Source: an uncultured Desulfohalobiaceae bacterium (GTDB taxonomy: Bacteria; Desulfobacterota; Desulfovibrionia; Desulfovibrionales; Desulfonatronovibrionaceae). From it: a DNA stretch of 7,812 nucleotides. A program made the position numbers and the translations under genes. The notes below the pieces were generated by a model. The model did no database searches and had not been told where the DNA came from. It was given only the letters and a program-made list of their open reading frames with translations. Location: the NCBI GenBank assembly GCA_913055195.1, contig CAJXJU010000048.1, forward strand, positions 1 to 7,812. The letters are read 5' to 3'. Position 1 is the stretch's first letter; each line of letters opens with the position of its first letter. Of the stretch, positions 1 to 4,642 are shown piece by piece.

Positions 1-78
1 AGCATCGCCAGCAATTATAAAAATATCATCCCTCTTTTCGCATTCTTCTACTATTCTATTAATAAAAGTGTTTCTCAT
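1..78 (-). CDS. Transketolase C-terminal (beta) subunit, 5' end only, cut by the window edge
   Basis: Reading leftward from an ATG at 78..76, 26 codons are open to the edge and translate as MRNTFINRIVEECEKRDDIF followed by IIAGDA. This matches the usual start of split transketolase C-terminal subunits, an M-R-x-x-F-I-x-x-(I/L) stretch followed by a short strand leading to a GD motif. The subunit would carry the pyrimidine-binding and C-terminal domains that complete the TPP site of the N-terminal subunit encoded just upstream on the same strand. The 101-bp gap to that gene is longer than usual for such pairs and contains a hairpin and a 7-bp repeat array. No strong ribosome binding site is visible before the ATG. 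The assignment rests on a short segment plus context. Confidence 0.75.
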   Translation of the reverse strand, partial: MRNTFINRIVEECEKRDDIFIIAGDA

Positions 79-110
79 TTTTACAAAAATTTTTTCTCGT
101 AACCAGTTGA

Positions 111-145
111 AATAACTCAACACTTAGAACTTAAAACTCAACACT
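111..145. repeat. Degenerate 7-bp tandem repeat in the transketolase subunit spacer
   Basis: Five consecutive heptamers each end in ACT: AATAACT, CAACACT, TAGAACT, TAAAACT and CAACACT. Seen another way, the 12-mer AACTCAACACTT occurs twice with a 21-bp period (114-125 and 135-146). The array lies between the two transketolase subunit genes, beside a small hairpin. Heptameric short tandem repeats are known from intergenic DNA in several bacteria, best described in cyanobacteria. No function is evident here. Confidence 0.75.
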
Positions 146-149
146 TCCT

Positions 150-170
150 CCAAAAACAGAGTTTTTGCAG
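150..170. repeat. Small hairpin element, copy 1 of a dispersed core
   Basis: CAAAAAC (151-157) and GTTTTTG (161-167) form a perfect 7-bp stem around a 3-nt loop, followed by CAG. The 21-bp stretch 150-170 matches 6122-6142 at 19 of 21 positions, and the two differences are both in the loop. It lies ten bases beyond the stop of the transketolase N-terminal subunit. It could act as a weak processing or pause site in that transcript, but no T-run follows on the minus strand, so it is not called a terminator. Confidence 0.7.
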
Positions 171-179
171 AAGAATCAC

Positions 180-968
180 TCATAGCTCTTTTAAAGCCAT
201 TTCCTTTATTTCATCAGTTACAATAAAATAATGCCACTTTAATTCATTTTCCATAAAGGAAATGCCCTTCCCTTTTATTGTATCGGCAATAATTATTTTT
301 GGTTTACCCTCATTTGCACAATCAAAAGCATTTAAAAGTTCCTCAAAATCATGTCCATTAACTCTCAAAACTTTCCAGCCAAAAGCCTTCCATTTATCTT
401 CAGCGGGTTCATAATGGCAGAGATCTGAAGGCCTACCATAACCCTGTAAATCGTTTCTATCCAGAATTGCTGTAAAATTATCAACTTCCAATTTGCTTGC
501 AAACATGGCGCCTTCCCAGATTGACCCCTCTTGAGCTTCTCCATCCCCAATTACCACGTAAACCCTTCTTTTTTCTTTTTTTAATTTAAATCCATACGCC
601 AGGCCAAGGCCAAGATTAAATCCATGCCCAAGAGAACCTGTTGAGGCTTCAATATATTGAGAAGTAAATCTATCCAGATGTGCTGGAAGTGTCCCATTAT
701 TTTGATAATATCCCTCAAGATCAGAGTCAGATATTAACCCCTTTTCATTAAGGGTGCAATAAAGCGCCATTGCTCCATGTCCTTTACTTAAAATAAAAAC
801 ATCTCTCTGTTCCCACGGCACCAGATTTAATTTATAAAAATAAAGTGAGGCAAGAATATCTACACAGGAAAGACACGTGCCAACATGGGGAGAACCAGAC
901 CTATTAGCAATCTTAATAATTTTTCTTCTAATTTTTTTTGCTTTTTTAACTAGATAATCTATTTCCAT
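180..968 (-). CDS. Transketolase N-terminal (TPP-binding) subunit
   Basis: The 262-residue protein covers the N-terminal TPP-pyrophosphate domain of a two-subunit transketolase, which transfers two-carbon ketol units between sugar phosphates in the cytoplasm. Visible motifs, numbered from the chosen ATG, are SPHVG near 26-30 (conserved His), SKGHG at 61-65, GSLGHG at 111-116, the TPP/Mg motif GDGEAQEG at 141-148 with its downstream Asn at 172, and KGKGISFMEN near 232-241 followed by WH. The length is normal for the N-terminal half; the other half is the partial gene to the left. A TTG one codon earlier (971..969) is possible, but the ATG at 968..966 is preferred. Stand-alone split transketolases often lie in polysaccharide or secondary-metabolite loci, and the sugar transferase in this window fits that. 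The true sugar substrate cannot be read from the sequence. Confidence 0.93.
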   Translation of the reverse strand: MEIDYLVKKAKKIRRKIIKIANRSGSPHVGTCLSCVDILASLYFYKLNLVPWEQRDVFILSKGHGAMALYCTLNEKGLISDSDLEGYYQNNGTLPAHLDRFTSQYIEASTGSLGHGFNLGLGLAYGFKLKKEKRRVYVVIGDGEAQEGSIWEGAMFASKLEVDNFTAILDRNDLQGYGRPSDLCHYEPAEDKWKAFGWKVLRVNGHDFEELLNAFDCANEGKPKIIIADTIKGKGISFMENELKWHYFIVTDEIKEMALKEL

Positions 969-1073
969 CAATTTAAGCTCACTTTAATTTTGTTAAAAAC
1001 GATAATTCAGACTTTTTGCAGTTAAATCTAATAACCAATATACCAATAACCAATATACAACAAAGGAGATGTT
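969..1073. other. Divergent intergenic region between the transketolase and trpB2
   Basis: The 105-bp spacer must hold the promoters for both outward-facing transcription units. It is AT-rich. It contains a 15-bp tandem duplication, AATAACCAATATACC at 1030-1044 and the same with one change at 1045-1059. It also has a partial match, CTTTTTGCAG at 1012-1021, to the end of the dispersed hairpin core. A GATAAT at 1001-1006 resembles a -10 box, but no convincing -35 sits at the right distance, so no promoter is called. AAAGGAG at 1062-1068 is the ribosome binding site of trpB2, five bases before its ATG. Confidence 0.6.
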
Positions 1074-2450
1074 ATGGATTTTAAAAAAGTTGTTTTGCCC
1101 GATTCTGAGATACCGCGTCAGTGGTACAATATCCTTGCTGACCTCCCAACCCCCCTGGATCCGCCTCTTCATCCGGGAACAGGAGAACCGGTTTCTGCTG
1201 ATGACCTGGCGCCCATCTTCCCCATGAACCTTATTGAGCAGGAGGTAAGCCAGGAGAGATTTATTGATATTCCTGAGCCTGTGCTGGAAAAATACGCGTA
1301 CTGGCGTCCATCACCACTTTACCGGGCAAGGGGACTGGAAAAGGCCCTGGATACTCCGGCCAGAATCTATTACAAACACGAAGGTGTAAGCCCTGCTGGC
1401 AGTCACAAACCAAATACTGCCATTCCCCAGGCCTATTACAATAAAGTAGCCGGAACCAAAAAAATATGTACCGAGACCGGCGCAGGCCAATGGGGAAGCG
1501 CGCTCTCTTTTGCCTGCTCCCTGTTTGGGCTGGAATGTGAAGTTTACATGGTCAGAATCAGCTATGATCAAAAGCCCTATCGCCGTATTATGATGGAAAC
1601 ATGGGGAGGTAAATGCATAGCCAGCCCAAGTGACAAAACAAATACAGGCAGGGAAATCCTGAAAGTTGATCCAGACTCACCAGGCAGCCTGGGAATCGCC
1701 ATCAGCGAGGCTGTTGAGGCTGCTGTCACCGGAGAAGGAACCAAGTATGCACTGGGAAGCGTTTTAAACCATGTTCTGTTGCATCAAACAATTATAGGGC
1801 TGGAAGCACAAAAGCAAATGGAAATGATTGATGAATATCCTGATGTAGTCATTGGCTGCGCCGGAGGAGGAAGCAATTTTGCAGGTCTGGCCCTGCCCTT
1901 TGTGCGAGATAAAATTCATGGCAAACAAATAGAAATCCTGGCAGTTGAGCCAGCCTCGTGTCCCACAATGACCAAAGGCCCTTATGCTTACGATTTTGGC
2001 GACACAGCAAAAACCACTCCTCTTCTGCCCATGCACACTTTAGGGCATAATTTCATGCCAGCCCCACTCCATGCCGGCGGCCTCAGATACCACGGAATGG
2101 CTCCTGTTGTCAGCAAACTGGTGCTTGATAACCTGGTTACTCCCCTTTCTGTTCATCAGATGGAAACCTTTTCAGCCGGTGTAACCTGGGCCAGAATCGA
2201 AGGCTATATTCCCGCGCCTGAAACCAACCATGCCATTGCCGCTGTAATTCAGGAGGCTAAAAAAGCTAAAGAAGAAGGAAAAGAAAAGGTTATTGTCTTT
2301 ACATGGAGCGGACACGGGCTGGTTGATATGGCTGCTTATGAAGCATATTTTGCTGGCAAACTTTCTGATTATGCCATGCCTGTGGAAGAAATTGAAAAAT
2401 CCCTCAAAGAACTGGAAGGTCTGCCCAAACCAGGCCAGAAAAATTCTTAA
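1074..2450 (+). CDS. trpB2: Tryptophan synthase beta chain, TrpB2 type (PLP-dependent)
   Basis: The 458-residue fold-type II PLP enzyme would condense indole with L-serine to give tryptophan. The PLP lysine is K112 in GSHKPN (109-114). The catalytic glutamate is E135 in ETGAGQWG (134-141), the phosphate-binding loop is GGGSN (264-268), and the C-terminal TWSGHG (410-415) contacts the cofactor ring. The long N-terminal extension and the length above 430 residues fit TrpB2 rather than TrpB1 of about 400 residues. No trpA lies nearby, as is usual for TrpB2, which works alone or with an atypical partner, perhaps salvaging indole. AAAGGAG five bases before the ATG fixes the start. The gene leads a rightward group with the small Cys protein and the SDR, although a 115-bp spacer with an inverted repeat intervenes. 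A related PLP enzyme with another substrate is possible but less likely. Confidence 0.95.
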   Translation: MDFKKVVLPDSEIPRQWYNILADLPTPLDPPLHPGTGEPVSADDLAPIFPMNLIEQEVSQERFIDIPEPVLEKYAYWRPSPLYRARGLEKALDTPARIYYKHEGVSPAGSHKPNTAIPQAYYNKVAGTKKICTETGAGQWGSALSFACSLFGLECEVYMVRISYDQKPYRRIMMETWGGKCIASPSDKTNTGREILKVDPDSPGSLGIAISEAVEAAVTGEGTKYALGSVLNHVLLHQTIIGLEAQKQMEMIDEYPDVVIGCAGGGSNFAGLALPFVRDKIHGKQIEILAVEPASCPTMTKGPYAYDFGDTAKTTPLLPMHTLGHNFMPAPLHAGGLRYHGMAPVVSKLVLDNLVTPLSVHQMETFSAGVTWARIEGYIPAPETNHAIAAVIQEAKKAKEEGKEKVIVFTWSGHGLVDMAAYEAYFAGKLSDYAMPVEEIEKSLKELEGLPKPGQKNS

Positions 2451-2456
2451 AAAAAC

Positions 2457-2546
2457 AAGGATGAAGGATGAATAATTTAGATAAAAGAAACATTTTTAAA
2501 TTTTGCCTGACTTTTTACCAGACAAAAAACTTCATCCTTCATCCTT
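2457..2546. repeat. Long inverted repeat with 16-bp perfect arms between trpB2 and the small Cys gene
   Basis: AAGGATGAAGGATGAA at 2457-2472 is the exact reverse complement of TTCATCCTTCATCCTT at 2531-2546. Each arm is itself about two copies of a 7-mer (AAGGATG, or TTCATCC on the other side). Inside the 58-bp gap a second stem is possible: TTTTG-C-CTG (2501-2509) with CAG-A-CAAAA (2519-2527), with one mismatch and a T-rich loop. In RNA the whole could fold into one long interrupted hairpin just after the trpB2 stop. It might limit read-through or protect the 3' end, or be a small palindromic mobile remnant. No target duplication is evident. Confidence 0.8.
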
Positions 2547-2565
2547 CCTACTTCATACTTACACA
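2531..2565. repeat. Degenerate 7-bp tandem repeat abutting a start codon
   Basis: Five heptamers in a row, TTCATCC, TTCATCC, TTCCTAC, TTCATAC and TTACACA, end exactly where the ATG at 2566 begins. The array occupies the whole leader of the small Cys protein gene, and its pyrimidine-rich sequence leaves no Shine-Dalgarno motif. Its first two units form the right arm of the inverted repeat at 2457-2546. Confidence 0.7.
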
Positions 2566-2847
2566 ATGAGCCAGTCAACACAAAACAACCCCATAACACC
2601 GCGTGCAAACGATTTTCAAATCCGCTGCCCCAGGCTAGGACATCAGGTACCTTTTTCGTATTGCCGCCGCGAAAACCAGGGTCTGCCCTGCTTCAAGACC
2701 ATTTCCTGCTGGCAACCCTACTTTCCGGTTGAAGAATTCCTGCGCCAGGAACTTACCCCGGAAGAGTGGCAAAAAACTTTTGAAAACCCGCCCAAACCAA
2801 AAATTTTGAGCCTGGTGGAGTTGATACAGAAGGCAAAAGAAAAATGA
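2566..2847 (+). CDS. Small four-cysteine protein of unknown function
   Basis: The product has 93 residues, with a disordered-looking N-terminus and a compact core from about residue 20. The core contains CPRLG (21-25), then C33, C42 and C48, in the spacing C-x11-C-x8-C-x5-C. It continues with aromatic-rich W49, Y52 and F53, an acidic LTPEEW stretch (63-68), and a C-terminal helix (about 81-93). Four cysteines suggest a zinc knuckle or a small iron-sulfur site, but this is inference. I recall similar small proteins from sulfate-reducing Desulfobacterota but know no function. The reading frame is open back to a TTG at 2503; the ATG at 2566 is preferred because upstream codons lie in repeat DNA and look non-conserved. 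No Shine-Dalgarno motif precedes it. The stop overlaps the SDR start as ATGA, suggesting translational coupling. Confidence 0.82.
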   Translation: MSQSTQNNPITPRANDFQIRCPRLGHQVPFSYCRRENQGLPCFKTISCWQPYFPVEEFLRQELTPEEWQKTFENPPKPKILSLVELIQKAKEK

Positions 2848-3536
2848 ACATTATCATTGCCGGCGCAACAGGTGATATTGGCACGGCCATTTCTCTTTTC
2901 ATTAGCCGCAAACATCCTGACGCGAATTTGCTTCTTCTCTTCAGGGATGAAGCCAGAAAACAAATCCTCAAAAAACAACTGGAGGGCCAAAACGCCCAAT
3001 TCCTCCCCATTACAGATCCCTTTGCCAATGAAGAAATAATCCTGCATGCTTTCTCATCCTTTACACCCCATGCCTTTATCAATGCCATAGGAGATGGATT
3101 TTATGCAAAAGTAGAAGACGCAAAGCTAGGGCTTATGGATGCATCCTATGAAGCAAATTTCAAAGTCCCATTTTATTTATCACAACTTGCCTATAAAATC
3201 TTTTTAAAACAAAAAAACGGCCACATCATCTTTATCAACTCTGTCTCAGGATTGGAAGGATTTCCTTATGGGGCCTTATATTGTCCTTTTAAATTTGCTT
3301 TAAAAGGACTTGCTGATGTTATGTATAAGGAAGGAAAACGATATGGCATCAGGGTAAGCTCTATTTACCCCGGTATAGTTAAAACCAGACTTTTAAATAA
3401 AATGCCTTTTGTCCCCAAAAAAGGCATTTTAAGGCCGGAAGAAGTAGCTCGTGCGGTTGATTATTTGCTGCGCCTGCCACCTGAAGCAGAAGTGAAAGAC
3501 CTTGTGCTCAAGAACTGTACACTTACATGGCGGTGA
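2844..3536 (+). CDS. Short-chain dehydrogenase/reductase (SDR) family oxidoreductase
   Basis: The 230-residue classical SDR has a Rossmann fold. The nucleotide-binding glycine motif is GATGDIG (7-13), followed by NAIG (80-83) in place of the more common NNAG. The catalytic tetrad is visible: N105, S133 (INSVSG), Y146 and K150 (YxxxK), then the PG motif at 176-177. Length is typical. R34 after the second strand (LLFRD) suggests NADP(H) preference, which is inference. Substrate cannot be assigned; relatives reduce sugars, acyl carriers or small ketones. Its ATG overlaps the stop of the four-Cys gene by four bases, with AGAAGG at 2828-2833 as a distant ribosome binding site. It is the last clearly ordinary gene before the disrupted region. 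Confidence 0.92.
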   Translation: MNIIIAGATGDIGTAISLFISRKHPDANLLLLFRDEARKQILKKQLEGQNAQFLPITDPFANEEIILHAFSSFTPHAFINAIGDGFYAKVEDAKLGLMDASYEANFKVPFYLSQLAYKIFLKQKNGHIIFINSVSGLEGFPYGALYCPFKFALKGLADVMYKEGKRYGIRVSSIYPGIVKTRLLNKMPFVPKKGILRPEEVARAVDYLLRLPPEAEVKDLVLKNCTLTWR

Positions 3537-3597
3537 GTATCAGGGTTATCTCATCTTAATTTCGTTGATATAGCTCGTTTTTAGGTTTTTTAGACTT

Positions 3598-3777
3598 GGG
3601 CCAAGGCCACATGCTGTAGCACATAATGAAATGTATCGTAAGTTAATAGATTCCTATATGCTAAGGCATAAGGTTAAGCCAGGAATAACTGGCTGGGCAC
3701 AGATTAATGGCCTGCGTGGCGAGACAGATACAGTGGAGAAGATGGAAAAAAGAGTGGAATATGATTTATATTACAAA
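3598..3777 (+). pseudogene. Remnant of a polyprenyl-phosphate sugar transferase (WcaJ/undecaprenyl-phosphate glucose phosphotransferase type)
   Basis: An in-frame stretch starting GPRPHAVAHNE and running through MLRHKVKPGITGWAQING, RGETDT and EKRVEYDLYYK corresponds to the C-terminal catalytic part of initiating sugar-phosphate transferases. The intact family has a membrane N-terminus and the KFRTM and DELPQ motifs upstream; none of these exist here, and the sequence left of 3598 does not resemble the family. On the right, family likeness stops at 3777 where an NWS-type motif is expected. The frame drifts on to a stop at 3844-3846 inside the toxin gene. An ATG at 3631 gives a 71-codon frame, but this is surely not functional. 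A possible decayed 3' end lies at 4556-4617. Confidence 0.85.
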
Positions 3778-3805
3778 TTGGTCATTTTAATGTTAAGGAA
3801 TAAAG

Positions 3806-4132
3806 ATGTGGAAAATAGAATTTTACGACGAAAAAGTTATGAATGATACTTTTTCGTTACCGAAGAAAATCCTGGCGAAAATGTTGAGGGTTTTTGAAAT
3901 AATTGAAGAACCTGGGCCACAACTCGGGGAACCATATACAAAACCTCTTTTCGATGGTCTTTTCGAGGTGAGGGCAAAGGGATAAGAGGGAATTGGGCGA
4001 AGCATTTTTTGTTACCAGAAAGGTAAAAAAATAATTATCTTGCACTCTTTTGTAAAAAAAGACCAAAAAATAAGAAAAAAAGATCTGGAAATAGCAATCG
4101 AGAGAAAAAAGGAGATTGATGATGAAAAGTAG
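3806..4132 (+). pseudogene. HigB/RelE-superfamily toxin (Gp49-like) interrupted by an in-frame TAA
   Basis: From the ATG at 3806, preceded by AAGGA (3795-3799) six bases upstream, one frame reads MWKIEFYDEK... to FEVRAKG, hits TAA at 3983-3985 (codon 60), and continues without further stops as EGIGRSIFCY...ILHSFVKKDQKIRKKDLE to TAG at 4130-4132. Both halves match consecutive parts of phage-derived Gp49-like toxins, small RelE-fold mRNA interferases of about 105-115 residues; the whole frame is 108 codons. Family members usually have Lys at the stopped position, so one AAA-to-TAA change explains it. The end overlaps the antitoxin start, as in HigBA operons with the toxin first. As read, only a 59-residue piece lacking the C-terminal catalytic strands would be made. 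A sequencing error is the main alternative. Confidence 0.88.
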
Positions 4133-4415
4133 ACCTACATTTACAGAATTTAAGAAAAAAGCTTTGCAGGATAAAGAAGTAAGAATAGAATACGAAAGGC
4201 TTGGTCCATTGTTTGAGATCAAAAAAGAGCTTATTAAAGCACGTTTGCAAAAGGGACTAACGCAAGAAGATGTCGCAAAAATGATCGGTACATCAAAATC
4301 CAATATCTCAAGACTAGAAAGTCCAAATAGTTCGGTAATGCCCAATATCGCAACCATCTTGAAATATGCAGATGCACTTGGATGCAATATTGAATTTAAA
4401 CTGACCGCACGTTAA
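4122..4415 (+). CDS. higA: HigA-type antitoxin, XRE-family helix-turn-helix protein
   Basis: The 97-residue protein begins MKSRPTFTEFKKKAL, typical of antitoxins paired with Gp49-like toxins. It then has an HTH_3 domain from about 36 to 90: GLTQEDVAKMIG (45-56) as the first HTH helices, SKSNISRLE (58-66) as the recognition helix, and a closing helix ILKYADALG (79-87). It would bind the operator of its own operon and neutralise the toxin. AGGAG at 4110-4114 is seven bases before the chosen ATG; the adjacent ATG at 4119 is only four bases away, so 4122 is preferred, but either may be used. The start overlaps the end of the interrupted toxin frame by 11 bases. The antitoxin frame looks intact although its toxin does not. 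Confidence 0.92.
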   Translation: MKSRPTFTEFKKKALQDKEVRIEYERLGPLFEIKKELIKARLQKGLTQEDVAKMIGTSKSNISRLESPNSSVMPNIATILKYADALGCNIEFKLTAR

Positions 4416-4489
4416 AAAGAAGATAGGAGCTAGGTGGGTTGGGATGTTGGCGGAAGCAGAAGAGGAAGCTGAGAAGCTAAGAAGACTTG

Positions 4490-4519
4490 CCCTGTTGAAT
4501 AGAAAGAAATTCAACAGGG
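4490..4519. repeat. Perfect 11-bp inverted repeat (hairpin)
   Basis: CCCTGTTGAAT (4490-4500) pairs exactly with ATTCAACAGGG (4509-4519) around an 8-nt purine loop. One G-U and two A-U pairs can extend the stem to 4487-4522. No T-run follows on either strand, so it does not look like a classic Rho-independent terminator. It sits 74 bp after the antitoxin stop, between two 14-bp direct repeats. It may be an operon-end structure, an RNA-processing site or part of a small mobile palindrome. Confidence 0.8.
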
Positions 4520-4555
4520 TAAAGAAGATAGGAGAGTTCTGGGGTTGGCGGTAGT

Positions 4556-4617
4556 GTGGATGTTGAGGCGATATTTATTCTGATACAGAGGGCGTTTATA
4601 GCAGTAATAACCATTAA
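4556..4617 (+). pseudogene. Possible decayed 3' end of the sugar transferase
   Basis: Read as GTG GAT GTT ..., the DNA gives VDVEAIFILIQR. After one missing base near 4589-4590 it gives GVYSSNNH and then a stop. Position by position this parallels the usual sugar-transferase C-terminus, a (L/V)D(L/V)K-I-I-F-L-T-I-F-K block then G-F-V-x-x-N-A-Y and stop, with the same spacing. If correct, this is the lost tail of the fragment at 3598-3777, pushed about 0.8 kb away by the toxin-antitoxin segment. The match is short and hydrophobic, and needs a frameshift, so it is tentative. Confidence 0.35.
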
Positions 4618-4642
4618 ACAATAAGTAAAAACAGGAGTAAGT

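Larger units (their letters stand above)
4416..4642. other. Spacer between antitoxin and AlbA_2/ATPase gene, with direct repeats and a hairpin
   Basis: The 227-bp spacer is purine-rich on the plus strand. It holds a 14-bp direct repeat (AAAGAAGATAGGAG at 4416-4429 and 4521-4534), a strong hairpin at 4490-4519, and, at 4556-4617, a possible decayed sugar-transferase 3' end. A charged 36-codon frame (4444-4554, starting MLAEAEEEAEKLRR) runs through it, but it lacks a well-placed ribosome binding site and resembles no family I know, so it is not called. AGGAG at 4633-4637 serves the next gene. Confidence 0.6.

Noticed and set aside
111..145. CRISPR-like repeat array
   Set aside because: Units are 7 bp, contiguous and degenerate, with no spacers; this is a short tandem repeat.
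1001..1006. GATAAT as a -10 promoter box for trpB2
   Set aside because: Nothing resembling a -35 box lies 16-18 bp upstream, and such six-mers are common in AT-rich DNA.
1764..2036. Reverse-strand open frame within trpB2, and similar antisense frames elsewhere
   Set aside because: They lie opposite clear genes, have no recognisable family and no convincing ribosome sites.
2503..2565. TTG-initiated N-terminal extension of the four-Cys protein
   Set aside because: It would be encoded by inverted-repeat and heptamer DNA and adds low-conservation residues; the ATG at 2566 is simpler.
3983..3985. TAA as a recoded sense codon in this organism
   Set aside because: Several intact genes here (trpB2, higA, AlbA_2/ATPase, E1 alpha) end at TAA, so TAA is an ordinary stop.
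4444..4554. 36-codon charged reading frame after the antitoxin
   Set aside because: It has no well-placed ribosome site, overlaps the hairpin and direct repeat, and resembles no family I know.
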